Assembly: GCA_019114065.1 (NCBI GenBank) | Contig: DXGF01000182.1 | Location: forward strand, 1 to 35,313 | DNA: 35,313 nucleotides | Origin: Candidatus Dorea gallistercoris | GTDB lineage: Bacteria; Bacillota; Clostridia; Lachnospirales; Lachnospiraceae | Direction: 5' to 3' | Shown: one piece after another, positions 7,232-15,346 of the stretch | Layout: each line of letters starts with the position of its first letter | Numbering within the stretch: the first letter of the stretch is position 1 | Translations under genes and position numbers: made by a program | The notes under the pieces: generated by a model | What the model saw: the letters and a program-made list of their open reading frames with translations, nothing else | Told to the model about the DNA's origin: nothing | Database searches by the model: none

Positions 7232-9937
7232 ATGGAAGATACGTCTGAAAATAGAACAACAGGATCCTATCTGACCCTGGCGCTCCTCGCCCACGTGGAT
7301 TCGGGCAAGACGACCCTCTCCGAGGGAATCCTTTATCTGTGCGGGAAGCTTCGGAAGCTGGGGCGGGTGGATCATAAGGACGCTTTCCTGGATACGGAAG
7401 AGCTGGAGAAAGACAGAGGGATCACCATCTTCTCCAAGCAGGCGGTGTTCGACCTGGGAGAGAAGCGGGTGACTCTTCTGGACACTCCGGGACATGTGGA
7501 TTTTGCGGCGGAAATGGAGCGGACCCTTCAGGTACTGGATTACGGCGTGCTTGTGATCAACGGAGCGGATGGGATACAGGGACATACCCGGACGCTGTGG
7601 AAGCTTTTGGAGCGTTATCAGATCCCAGTCTTTCTCTTTATCAACAAGATGGACCAGGAAGGGACACAAAGGGAAGCGCTGCTGGAGGAACTGCAGAAGG
7701 GACTGAGCGAAGCCTGTATTGCGTTCGACAGACCAGAGAATCCAGATTTTCTGGAGAGTCTGGCGATGTGTGAGGAAAAAGCGCTGGAAGAATATCTGCA
7801 GACAGATCATCTAAAGCGGAAAACGATTTCCAAAATAATCCGGGAGAGGAAGGTCTTTCCCTGTTATTTTGGATCGGCGCTGAAGCTGGAAGGTGTGCGG
7901 GAACTGCTGGATGGTCTGGAGCGTTATACAGATGGATTTCGCCGGAAGGAAGAGGGGAGAGGCGACTCCCGTTTTGGAGCCAGGGTATATAAGATCAGCA
8001 GAGATGGGCAGGGGAACCGCCTGACCCACATGAAGATCTTAAGCGGCACGCTGAAGGTGAAAGATGTGCTTGGAAGTGACGGAGAGAAGGTGGATCAGAT
8101 CCGCATCTATTCCGGCGATAAATTTGAACTGGCCCAGGAGGCCGGGGCAGGGATGATCTGCGCGGTTACGGGACTTGGACAGACTTATCCAGGGGAGGGG
8201 CTTGGAAAAGAACCGCCGGCCGCTCCGCCAATCCTTGAGCCGGTATTGAGTTATCAGATCTACCTGCCCCAGGGCTGTGAGGTTTCCAAAGCTCTGGCTG
8301 ATCTGAGGCGGTTGGAGGAAGAAGACCCTCTTCTTAGGACCGTGTGGAACGAAGAGTTAGGGGAACTGCATGCCCAGGTCATGGGAGAGGTGCAGATTGA
8401 GATCCTTAAGAGGCTGATCCGGGACCGGTTTGGGCTGGAAGTGGAATTTGGAGCCGGGAGCATCGTTTATAAAGAGACGATCCAAAACAAAGTGGAGGGA
8501 GTGGGACATTTTGAGCCGCTGCGCCATTACGCGGAGGTCCACCTTGTGCTGGAGCCCGGGAAACCGGGAAGCGGTATGGTCTACGGGTCCGACTGCAGTG
8601 AGGATCTGCTGGATAAGAACTGGCAGCGGCTGATCCTGACCCATTTGGAGGAAAAACGGCATCGGGGAGTGCTTATAGGGGCGGAACTGACGGATGTGAA
8701 GATCACGCTGACCGCGGGGAAGGCACATTTAAAGCATACAGAAGGCGGGGATTTCCGCCAGGCCACATACCGGGCGGTCCGCCAGGGACTGATGCAGGCC
8801 CAGAGTGTGCTCCTGGAGCCTTACTATGAGTTCCGGCTGGAGGTGCCAACGGAGAATTTGGGTCGGGCGTTGACGGATATCCAGAGAATGAATGGGGAGT
8901 TCCTTCCGCCAGATGCGAAAGGGGAAATGTCGGTGCTGACCGGGAAGGTGCCGGCGGCCGGGATGAACGGCTATCAGATCGAAGTGGCCGGGTATACCAG
9001 GGGAAGGGGATGTTTATCCTATGTTTTCCAGGGGTACGGACCGTGCCAGGATCAGGAGACGGTGGTGGCGGCCGCTGGCTATGACCCTCTCAGAGACACC
9101 AAGAACCCTTCGGATTCCATTTTCTGCAGCCACGGGGCAGGTTTTAGTGTGCCATGGGATCAGGTAAAGGAATTCATGCACTTGGAGAGTACACTGGAGA
9201 AAGAGCAGAAGAAAAAGGAAGGGCAGGACATTTCCCAGGAGCAGAGAAGGAAGGACAGGACTGTCGCGGCGGTTGCCAAGAGTGAAGGAGAGGAAAAAGA
9301 GCTGGAAGAGATCTTTATCCGTACGTATGGGAAGATCGAGCGGAAGGAGCCTCCCAAAGCCAGCCGGGTGATCGCGGGGGAAGAGAGACGGCGCCGTAAG
9401 AAAGAAGAGAAATTAAGGGAATACCTGCTGGTGGACGGCTACAATGTGATCTTTGCCTGGGAAGACTTAAAGGATTTGGCCAAGGATAACATTGACGGGG
9501 CCAGAAATCGGCTGATGGATATTCTGTGCAACTATCAGGGATTTAAGAAATGTACGGCGATCCTGGTCTTCGATGCCTACAGGGTGGAAGGGGATGTGCT
9601 GGAAATCCAGAAATACCATAATATCCATGTGGTCTATACCAAGGAGGCGGAGACGGCCGATCAGTATATCGAGAAGGTGGTCCATGAGATCGGGCGGAAA
9701 TATCATGTGACCGTGGTGACGTCGGACGGCGTAGAGCAGGTGGTGACCCTGGGACAGGGCGGCACCCTCATCTCAGCCAGAGAATTTCGGGAGGAGGTAG
9801 AACTGGTCCGCCAGGAGATACACCGGGAATGGGAAACAAGAAGAGACAAGAGAAAACAGTATTTGTTTGATTCCATGGATGAAGAGCTGATAGATCAGAT
9901 GGAGGAAGTGCGTTTGGGGAAAAAAGAATTAAAATAA
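7232..9937 (+). CDS. TetM-like ribosomal-protection GTPase fused to a C-terminal Rae1/YacP-like NYN domain
   Basis: 901 residues. Residues 1 to about 660 are an EF-G-like translation GTPase of the TetM/TetO family. G1 is AHVDSGKTT, G2 RGITI, G3 DTPGHVDF, G4 NKMD, and domains II to V follow, with the domain IV/V region around TAGKAHLKHTEGGDFRQATY. A highly charged Lys/Glu/Arg linker (about 660-728) leads to an NYN/PIN-like domain from about residue 730. It carries YLLVDGYNVIF, LVFDAYRV, TKEAETADQYIEK, VTSDGVEQ and SAREF. These match Rae1 (YacP), a ribosome-associated endoribonuclease cutting mRNA in the A site. The acidic residues expected of the nuclease are present. TetM-family proteins are about 640 residues, so the extra 260 are a real fusion. 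ATG 7232 has AGAAAGGGG before it. Whether it protects against tetracycline is unknown; a housekeeping ribosome-rescue role is equally possible. Confidence 0.9.
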   Translation: MEDTSENRTTGSYLTLALLAHVDSGKTTLSEGILYLCGKLRKLGRVDHKDAFLDTEELEKDRGITIFSKQAVFDLGEKRVTLLDTPGHVDFAAEMERTLQVLDYGVLVINGADGIQGHTRTLWKLLERYQIPVFLFINKMDQEGTQREALLEELQKGLSEACIAFDRPENPDFLESLAMCEEKALEEYLQTDHLKRKTISKIIRERKVFPCYFGSALKLEGVRELLDGLERYTDGFRRKEEGRGDSRFGARVYKISRDGQGNRLTHMKILSGTLKVKDVLGSDGEKVDQIRIYSGDKFELAQEAGAGMICAVTGLGQTYPGEGLGKEPPAAPPILEPVLSYQIYLPQGCEVSKALADLRRLEEEDPLLRTVWNEELGELHAQVMGEVQIEILKRLIRDRFGLEVEFGAGSIVYKETIQNKVEGVGHFEPLRHYAEVHLVLEPGKPGSGMVYGSDCSEDLLDKNWQRLILTHLEEKRHRGVLIGAELTDVKITLTAGKAHLKHTEGGDFRQATYRAVRQGLMQAQSVLLEPYYEFRLEVPTENLGRALTDIQRMNGEFLPPDAKGEMSVLTGKVPAAGMNGYQIEVAGYTRGRGCLSYVFQGYGPCQDQETVVAAAGYDPLRDTKNPSDSIFCSHGAGFSVPWDQVKEFMHLESTLEKEQKKKEGQDISQEQRRKDRTVAAVAKSEGEEKELEEIFIRTYGKIERKEPPKASRVIAGEERRRRKKEEKLREYLLVDGYNVIFAWEDLKDLAKDNIDGARNRLMDILCNYQGFKKCTAILVFDAYRVEGDVLEIQKYHNIHVVYTKEAETADQYIEKVVHEIGRKYHVTVVTSDGVEQVVTLGQGGTLISAREFREEVELVRQEIHREWETRRDKRKQYLFDSMDEELIDQMEEVRLGKKELK

Positions 9938-10012
9938 AGAAAGACATAAAAAGTATATTTTGCTGGAACGGGTGGCAGACTAATAGGAAAAGCGAAAAGG
10001 ATGGTAAGAAAT

Positions 10013-10444
10013 ATGGAAAAACAGACGCTGGAACTATTGAAGGAATGCAGCTCGGGCTGCAAGATGGCCATTGACAGCATGGACCAGATCAAAGAATATG
10101 TTCTGGACACGAAGCTTTCGCAGGTGATCGAAGCTGCCAAAAAGCAGCATCTGCAGTTGGAGAAGGAAGTGGACGGACTTCTCCGGGAACAGGGAGAAAG
10201 AGGAAAGGAGCCAGAGAAGATGGCTCAGGCCTTTTCCTGGATCACAACAGAGATGAAGCTGATGATCAAGGACGATAATACACAGATCGCTAAGATCTTG
10301 ATGGATGGGTGCAATATGGGGATCAAGAGCTTAAGTGAGCAGATCAATAAGTACCCGGAGGCCTCCAGAGAAAGCCGGGCGGCCGCGGAGAAGATCGTGA
10401 AATGCGAGGAAAAATTGATGGGGGAATTGAAGAAATTCTTGTAG
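10013..10444 (+). CDS. Small helical hypothetical protein, possibly ferritin-like (DUF2383-like)
   Basis: 143 residues, predicted almost wholly alpha-helical and soluble. A CSSGC pair lies near residues 10-14. Glu/His/Lys-rich helices then alternate in a four-helix pattern, with KQHLQLEKEVDGLL and a closing KCEEKLMGELKKFL. Size and pattern recall DUF2383/ferritin-like bundles, but the metal ligands are not clear enough to claim it. The ATG at 10013 is chosen over 10001 because the AGGATGG sequence lies at a good distance only from the former. It sits 75 bp after the GTPase-NYN gene with no terminator between, so co-transcription is likely. Confidence 0.7.
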   Translation: MEKQTLELLKECSSGCKMAIDSMDQIKEYVLDTKLSQVIEAAKKQHLQLEKEVDGLLREQGERGKEPEKMAQAFSWITTEMKLMIKDDNTQIAKILMDGCNMGIKSLSEQINKYPEASRESRAAAEKIVKCEEKLMGELKKFL

Positions 10445-10544
10445 GTATCCAGCCGCTTGATTTTGTTGCGCCTGCCGGGAAACCCTCCAGAATCCAGCCG
10501 CGGCTGCGTCTGTCGCACTGTCGTGTTGAAAGATTCTGTCGGTA

Positions 10545-10619
10545 CCACGCCAAGAAAATCAAATGTCTGCTTCGCAGCCGCTTGATTTTCTTTTGAGCGT
10601 GGTGTTTTAATGTTTTTTT
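10545..10619 (+). terminator. Large cruciform-like hairpin with T-tract
   Basis: Outer arms CCACGC (10545-10550) and GCGTGG (10597-10602), an 11-bp perfect inner stem AAGAAAATCAA (10552-10562) and TTGATTTTCTT (10582-10592), and a small CTGC/GCAG hairpin (10567-10577) at the top. A T-rich tail with seven T follows at 10613-10619. It could terminate the 10013-10444 transcript. The sequence AGCCGCTTGATTTT occurs both in this hairpin and near 10450, so this may also be part of an old palindromic repeat. Confidence 0.65.
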
Positions 10620-10632
10620 CATCTTTTTGTAC

Positions 10633-10638
10633 TATAAT
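10633..10638 (+). promoter_or_regulatory. -10 box of the two-component operon
   Basis: TATAAT at 10633-10638, embedded in a T-rich stretch with no good -35 hexamer. The predicted +1 is A10645, which is the first base of the 68-nt repeated leader element. Confidence 0.6.
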
Positions 10639-10644
10639 TATGAA

Positions 10645-10712
10645 AGATGTCAGGGTCAAAAGGCCTAAACCCACATGAGCTTGCTCATAAGTGGGTGAAA
10701 GACCTTGGGACC
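10645..10712 (+). repeat. 68-nt structured leader element, copy 1
   Basis: 65 of 68 bases are identical to 27658-27591 on the minus strand. The RNA folds as a nested hairpin. GGTC pairs with GACC at the base, then AGGCCT with AGACCT (one C-A mismatch in this copy), then CCCAC with GTGGG, then ATGAG with CTCAT closed by a CTTG tetraloop. It starts at the predicted +1, followed by about 134 nt of further leader before the response regulator. The GTG at 10691 opens a frame (Met-Gly-Glu-Arg-Pro-Trp-Asp) running into the regulator, but I consider that extension spurious. Confidence 0.85.
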
Positions 10713-10846
10713 CGTCTCGATATGAGCATAAAAGTGGGATGGATATCCCACGATATGCGAATATTGGGCAGGATTGTGAGAGTGCGCAGCAGGTCACGAT
10801 CCGTAGACATTATGAAAAACATTGCATTGAACAGGGAGGGGATTCT

Positions 10847-11524
10847 ATGCGTCTTTTGGTGGTGGAGGACGAGGTTTATCTGCTGGATATTTTAAAGAAG
10901 AGACTGACGAAGGAACACTATAGTGTGGATACCTGTGAGGATGGGCTGGAGGCCTGGGACTATATCAAGCTGACACAGTATGACGGGATCGTGCTGGACA
11001 TCATGCTGCCGGGAATGGATGGGATTGAGCTCTTAAAGCAGATGCGGAAGGAAGGCGATCACACGCCGGTGTTGCTCCTGACAGCCAGGGACAGCATCGA
11101 GGACCGGGTGACAGGGCTGGATATCGGAGCGGATGATTACCTGATCAAGCCCTTTGCCTTTGAAGAACTGCTGGCCAGGATCCGGGTCATGCTGCGCAGG
11201 CAGGATACTGTCCAGCCCCAGGACGAGGTCTACAGGCTGGCGGATCTGTCTGTGGACTGTAAGAGCCATGCGGTGACACGAGGAGGAAAGCAGATTGAAC
11301 TGTCCTCGAAGGAATTCGCCCTGCTGGAATATCTGATCCGCAATCAGGGCGTAGTCCTGTCCAGAGAACAGATCGAGCAGCATATCTGGAGTTATGATTA
11401 CATGGGAAGCTCCAATATGGTAGATGTGTACATCCGGTATCTGCGCAAGAAGATCGATGACGGGCAGGAGAAAAAGCTGATCCAGACAGTACGGGGTGCG
11501 GGGTATGTCCTTCGGGAATCCTGA
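10847..11524 (+). CDS. OmpR/PhoB family response regulator
   Basis: 225 residues. The receiver domain (1 to about 115) has the acidic pair Glu7-Asp8, the phosphoacceptor Asp51 in VLDIMLPG, Thr79 and Lys101 in the KPF motif. A winged-helix DNA-binding domain (about 128-222) carries the typical ELSSKEFALLEYLIRNQG and VRGAGYVL segments. ATG 10847 follows a strong AGGGAGGGG site. The reading frame is open back to 10691, but that part overlaps the repeated leader element and encodes nothing receiver-like. The kinase gene begins 29 bp downstream. The 200-nt structured leader suggests post-transcriptional control. Target genes are unknown. Confidence 0.93.
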   Translation: MRLLVVEDEVYLLDILKKRLTKEHYSVDTCEDGLEAWDYIKLTQYDGIVLDIMLPGMDGIELLKQMRKEGDHTPVLLLTARDSIEDRVTGLDIGADDYLIKPFAFEELLARIRVMLRRQDTVQPQDEVYRLADLSVDCKSHAVTRGGKQIELSSKEFALLEYLIRNQGVVLSREQIEQHIWSYDYMGSSNMVDVYIRYLRKKIDDGQEKKLIQTVRGAGYVLRES

Positions 11525-11553
11525 TATGACCGCGAAAAGAAAGGGGAGAGGCG

Positions 11554-12933
11554 ATGAAGAAACTTTCGATCAAAATGAAAGTGACCATATGGTATACTGC
11601 TTTTGTGGCGATCGTTGCTCTGGTGGCCTTGAGTGTCGTGGCGCTTTACGCAAGCAGGATGCTCTGGTCCGAGCAGGAGGAGGAGCTCAGGGAGGAAGTG
11701 GCGGAGTTCGTGGAAGAGCTGGAAGTGTCAGGAAGTGTCTATGAGCCGGAGGAAGGCAGATTCTATGACGATGACATTGTGTTCAGCCTATACAATGAGC
11801 AGGGGGAGATCCTGGATGGAAATGTTCCGGCCACTTTTCCACAGGATACGACTTTGAAAAACGGAGTCATACAGACGATTTCTTCCGGTGAGCAGGAATG
11901 GCTCACCTACGATATCGCGATCGATTATGGCGGCGGTCAGATGGTATGGGTACGGGGGATCACCTACATGGGCTTGGTATCTTCTATGTCGGGAGGGATT
12001 CTGATCTTTTCCTGCATTTTATTCCCGGTGCTGGTAGTCCTTGCGGTAGTGGGAGGATTTATGATCACGAAGCGGGCGTTTGCCCCAGTGGAGGATATCC
12101 GCAGGACGGCGGCGGAGATCGCCGGAAGCGGAGACCTGGCCCGCCGTGTGCCCACAGAGGAGGCCGGCGGCGAGATCCGGGAACTGGCGGAGACCTTTAA
12201 CGGGATGCTGGGGACGCTGCAATCCACCCTGGAGGATGAGAAACGTTTCACGGCAGACGTCTCTCATGAGCTTCGGACGCCGGTATCAGTGATCATGGCC
12301 CAGGGAGAATACGCCCTGCTGGAAGATGCTACAGAGGAGGAGAAGAAGGAGGCGCTGGAGGTCATCGTAGGCCAGGCAAAGAAGATGTCCGCTATGATCG
12401 CTCAGCTTTTGGAAATGGCAAGACGGGAGAAGGGGGCGGCCGGAGCAGTCCGCGAGAAGATCGATCTGGGAGAGATCATAGACGGGGTGGCAGAAGAACT
12501 GAAAGACCTGTCCGAGCAGAAACAGATCACGATCATGAGTGAATGTGAGAGAGGGTTGACTGTCTGGGGAGAGCAGACGGCGTTTACCCGGATATTCATG
12601 AATCTTGTGACAAACGCAATTCAATACGGAAAGGAAGGCGGCTATGTGTGGCTGAGAGCCTGGAAGGAAGGAGAACGGATCGTCTGCAGTGTGCGGGATG
12701 ACGGGATCGGGATCGGCCAGGAGGAACTGCCCCACATTTTCCGCAGATTCTACCGGGCGGATAAGTCTAGGACAGGGAAGGGCGAGACCCACGCAGGATT
12801 GGGCCTTTCTATGGTCAAGCATCTGACGGAACACTTCGGAGGGGCTGTCCAGGTGTACAGTCAAAAAGAGAAGGGGACTACGTTTGCGCTGTCTTTTCCT
12901 GCTTTACGAAACGAGGATAATCCGGTACAATAG
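11554..12933 (+). CDS. Sensor histidine kinase of the two-component pair
   Basis: 459 residues. Membrane segment 1 lies at about residues 10-32. An extracytoplasmic sensor region of about 115 residues, rich in Glu/Asp at its start, is followed by membrane segment 2 at about 148-172 and a HAMP linker. The HisKA motif SHELRTP has the phospho-acceptor His238. The ATPase domain follows with N box NLVTNAIQYG, G1 DDGIGIG, F box FRRFYRAD and G2 GLGLSMVK. This is a complete EnvZ/PhoR-like kinase. It should phosphorylate the regulator encoded just upstream. The sensor domain has no recognisable ligand fold. The 3' end contains the promoter of the next gene. Confidence 0.93.
   Translation: MKKLSIKMKVTIWYTAFVAIVALVALSVVALYASRMLWSEQEEELREEVAEFVEELEVSGSVYEPEEGRFYDDDIVFSLYNEQGEILDGNVPATFPQDTTLKNGVIQTISSGEQEWLTYDIAIDYGGGQMVWVRGITYMGLVSSMSGGILIFSCILFPVLVVLAVVGGFMITKRAFAPVEDIRRTAAEIAGSGDLARRVPTEEAGGEIRELAETFNGMLGTLQSTLEDEKRFTADVSHELRTPVSVIMAQGEYALLEDATEEEKKEALEVIVGQAKKMSAMIAQLLEMARREKGAAGAVREKIDLGEIIDGVAEELKDLSEQKQITIMSECERGLTVWGEQTAFTRIFMNLVTNAIQYGKEGGYVWLRAWKEGERIVCSVRDDGIGIGQEELPHIFRRFYRADKSRTGKGETHAGLGLSMVKHLTEHFGGAVQVYSQKEKGTTFALSFPALRNEDNPVQ
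12903..12931 (+). promoter_or_regulatory. Promoter of the cyclophilin gene inside the kinase 3' end
   Basis: TTTACG (12903-12908), a 17-nt spacer and TACAAT (12926-12931). Transcription should start about 40 nt before the cyclophilin ATG, so the cyclophilin need not depend on the two-component operon. Confidence 0.6.
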
Positions 12934-12976
12934 AGAGTACAGTTTCAAAGAAGCAAAAAGGAAGGTAGTAGAAATT

Positions 12977-13495
12977 ATGGCAAACCCAATTGTTACGATT
13001 GAAATGGAAAACGGAGATATCATGAAGGCGGAGCTTTATCCTGATATCGCGCCAAACACTGTGAATAATTTTATCTCTCTGGTAAAGAAAGGATATTATA
13101 ACGGACTGATCTTCCACCGGGTGATCAATGGATTTATGATCCAGGGAGGCTGCCCGGAGGGGAAAGGAATCGGCGGACCGGGATATCAGATCAAAGGAGA
13201 ATTTGCCCAGAATGGAGTGGAGAATCCTCTGGAGCATACGGAGGGGGTCCTTTCTATGGCAAGGGCTATGCATCCGGATTCGGCTGGTTCTCAGTTCTTT
13301 ATCATGCATAAAACATCCCCTCATCTGGACGGAGCCTACGCCGCTTTTGGCAAGATCATCGAGGGCATGGATGTGGTCAACAAGATCGCGGAGACCCAGA
13401 CCGACTATCAGGACCGGCCATTAGAGGAACAGAAGATGAAGAAGGTGACGGTGGACACTATGGGAGTAGACTATCCGGAACCAGAGAAAGCATAG
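12977..13495 (+). CDS. Peptidyl-prolyl cis-trans isomerase, cyclophilin type
   Basis: 172 residues, a single cytosolic cyclophilin domain without signal peptide. The active-site segments are FHRVINGFMIQGG (about residues 48-60, with the catalytic Arg in FHR), SAGSQFFIMHK (about 110-120) and LDGAYAAFGKIIEGMDVV. It catalyses proline isomerisation in protein folding. The ATG at 12977 is chosen because the upstream part of the frame (from 12884) overlaps the kinase and encodes no family sequence. The enzyme family starts like MANPIVTIEMENGDI. The promoter lies at 12903-12931. The EamA transporter gene follows 16 bp downstream, so the two are probably co-transcribed. Confidence 0.93.
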   Translation: MANPIVTIEMENGDIMKAELYPDIAPNTVNNFISLVKKGYYNGLIFHRVINGFMIQGGCPEGKGIGGPGYQIKGEFAQNGVENPLEHTEGVLSMARAMHPDSAGSQFFIMHKTSPHLDGAYAAFGKIIEGMDVVNKIAETQTDYQDRPLEEQKMKKVTVDTMGVDYPEPEKA

Positions 13496-13511
13496 AAGGA
13501 TCGTTTGGTAC

Positions 13512-14444
13512 ATGGAACGGTTTTATCAAAATACAGGAGTCAGGGTCATCCTGGCGTTGGTGTGCTGCGCCTTATGGGGCAGCGCATTTCCGTGTGTAAA
13601 AATCGGATATGAGATGTTTGAGATCAGAGGAGCGGGAAGCCAGATCTTATTCGCGGGGTATCGATTTTTCTTGGCGGGAATCCTGACATTTCTGATGGCC
13701 TGCCTGCTGGAGCGGCGAATCGTGAGGATCAAGAAATCTTCTGTACCTTATGTATTTGGGCAGGGAATTTTGCAGACCACGATCCAGTATGTCTGCTTTT
13801 ATATCGGACTTTCCAATACTACTGGGGCAAAAGGTTCCGTGATCAACGCGTCCAACGCTTTTTTTGCGATCATCATGGCGCATTTCCTGTTAAAGTATGA
13901 GAAAGTCACCTGGAAAAAGGCGCTGGGCTGTGTGATCGGGTTTGGCGGAGTGATCGTGATCAATCTGGCGCCTGGCGCCTGGGGAAGTGGTTTTCATCTG
14001 GCGGGAGAAGGGATGATCCTGCTCTGTTCCTTTGCCTATGGGACCAGTTCCGTTACCTTGAAGATGATCTCTGGCAAGGAGAGCCCGGCCGCGATCACCG
14101 CTTATCAGCTTTTGTTCGGCGGCGCTCTTTTGATCCTGATCGGACTGGCGGCAGGAGGAAGGGTGGAGCATTTTACGGCAAGGTCCAGCGGGCTGCTGCT
14201 CTATCTGGCGCTGCTTTCTACGGTAGCCTTTACCCTGTGGGCGGAGCTGTTAAAATATAATCCGGTAGGCCGGGTGGCGGTGTTTGGTTTTAGCATTCCG
14301 GTGTTTGGGGTGGCACTGTCGGCCCTGCTGCTTGGAGAAGACATTTTCCGGCTCCAGAATCTGGCGGCGCTTCTCCTGGTGAGCCTGGGGATCATCGTGG
14401 TAAATCTGCCGCCTTGCAAAAAAAGCAGGGATAACGTAAAATAG
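13512..14444 (+). CDS. EamA/DMT family transporter
   Basis: 310 residues with ten hydrophobic helices arranged as two EamA repeats of five. Typical segments are [17 protein letters not shown] in helix 1, a [16 protein letters not shown] loop in the first repeat, and [16 protein letters not shown] with [12 protein letters not shown] at the end of the second. DMT carriers export or import amino acids, nucleosides or other metabolites. The substrate cannot be inferred here. It lies between the cyclophilin gene and the ECF ATPase genes, all on the same strand with short gaps. Confidence 0.88.
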   Translation: MERFYQNTGVRVILALVCCALWGSAFPCVKIGYEMFEIRGAGSQILFAGYRFFLAGILTFLMACLLERRIVRIKKSSVPYVFGQGILQTTIQYVCFYIGLSNTTGAKGSVINASNAFFAIIMAHFLLKYEKVTWKKALGCVIGFGGVIVINLAPGAWGSGFHLAGEGMILLCSFAYGTSSVTLKMISGKESPAAITAYQLLFGGALLILIGLAAGGRVEHFTARSSGLLLYLALLSTVAFTLWAELLKYNPVGRVAVFGFSIPVFGVALSALLLGEDIFRLQNLAALLLVSLGIIVVNLPPCKKSRDNVK

Positions 14445-14485
14445 GAACAACAGCCGCAAGAAGCGTTATGGAGGCGTTGGAATCG

Positions 14486-15346
14486 ATGGATAAGATGGAT
14501 ATGGTGCGCACGCATCAGCTTGTGTTTGAATATGAGAAACGGGATGAGGAAGGCAATGTGACCGGCTCTTCCCGGGCCATTGACAAGGTGGATATTGATG
14601 TGAAAGAGGGCCAGTTTATCGCGATCCTGGGCCACAATGGTTCTGGGAAATCGACGCTGGCAAAGCATATCAACGCGCTTTTGGTGCCGACAGAAGGAAC
14701 GATCTGGGTAGACGGCAAGGATACGAAGGATGGGGAGGAACTCTGGAAGGTGCGGCAGAGCGCCGGCATGGTGTTCCAAAACCCGGATAATCAGATCATT
14801 GGTACGGTGGTAGAAGAGGATGTGGGATTTGGCCCGGAGAACTTAGGCGTCCCTACCGATGAGATCTGGCAGCGGGTGGAAGAAAGCCTGAGAGCGGTGG
14901 GGATGCTTTCTTATCGTCACCATTCTCCCAATAAACTGTCTGGCGGCCAGAAACAGCGGGTGGCGATCGCTGGGGTGGTGGCCATGGAGCCCAAATGCAT
15001 CGTGCTGGACGAGCCTACGGCCATGCTGGATCCAATGGGGCGGAAAGAGGTCCTGGGGACGGTACAGAAGCTGCGGGAACAGAAGAAGGTGACGGTGATC
15101 CTGATCACCCATTACATGGAAGAAGTGGTGGATGCGGATAAGATCTACGTGATGGATCACGGTCATGTGGTCATGGAGGGGACGCCCAGAGAGATTTTCT
15201 CCCGGGTAGACGAATTGAAAAGCTATCGGCTGGACGTGCCCCAGGTGACAATCCTGGCGGATGAGTTGAAGAAACGAGGACTGGATATCCCGGCAGGGAT
15301 CTTGAAGAAGGAAGAGTTGGTGGAAGCCCTATGTCGATCAAAATAG
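14486..15346 (+). CDS. ecfA1: Energy-coupling factor transporter ATPase EcfA1
   Basis: About 286 residues. The ABC ATPase domain has Walker [10 protein letters not shown] (near residue 50), Q-loop [12 protein letters not shown], signature [13 protein letters not shown] and Walker [14 protein letters not shown]. The [14 protein letters not shown] segment is specific to ECF ATPases. With EcfA2 and EcfT it forms the shared module that energises vitamin and metal uptake through exchangeable S components. ATG 14486 has GGAGG 12 nt upstream. ATG 14468, in the same frame, lacks a clear site but remains possible. The 3' end overlaps ecfA2 by 16 bp. Confidence 0.93.
   Translation: MDKMDMVRTHQLVFEYEKRDEEGNVTGSSRAIDKVDIDVKEGQFIAILGHNGSGKSTLAKHINALLVPTEGTIWVDGKDTKDGEELWKVRQSAGMVFQNPDNQIIGTVVEEDVGFGPENLGVPTDEIWQRVEESLRAVGMLSYRHHSPNKLSGGQKQRVAIAGVVAMEPKCIVLDEPTAMLDPMGRKEVLGTVQKLREQKKVTVILITHYMEEVVDADKIYVMDHGHVVMEGTPREIFSRVDELKSYRLDVPQVTILADELKKRGLDIPAGILKKEELVEALCRSK

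Noticed and set aside
7232-9200. Calling the GTPase an acquired tetracycline-resistance gene
   Set aside because: No mobile element context, composition like its neighbours, and a C-terminal nuclease domain not found in classical Tet proteins; resistance cannot be claimed from sequence.
10691-10846. GTG-started N-terminal extension of the response regulator beginning MGERPWD
   Set aside because: It lies in the repeated leader element, the same heptapeptide frame opens in copy 2 beside galK, and a much better start with AGGGAGGGG exists at 10847.
12884-12976. 31-codon upstream extension of the cyclophilin
   Set aside because: It lies within the kinase gene and the promoter, and cyclophilin homology starts at 12977.
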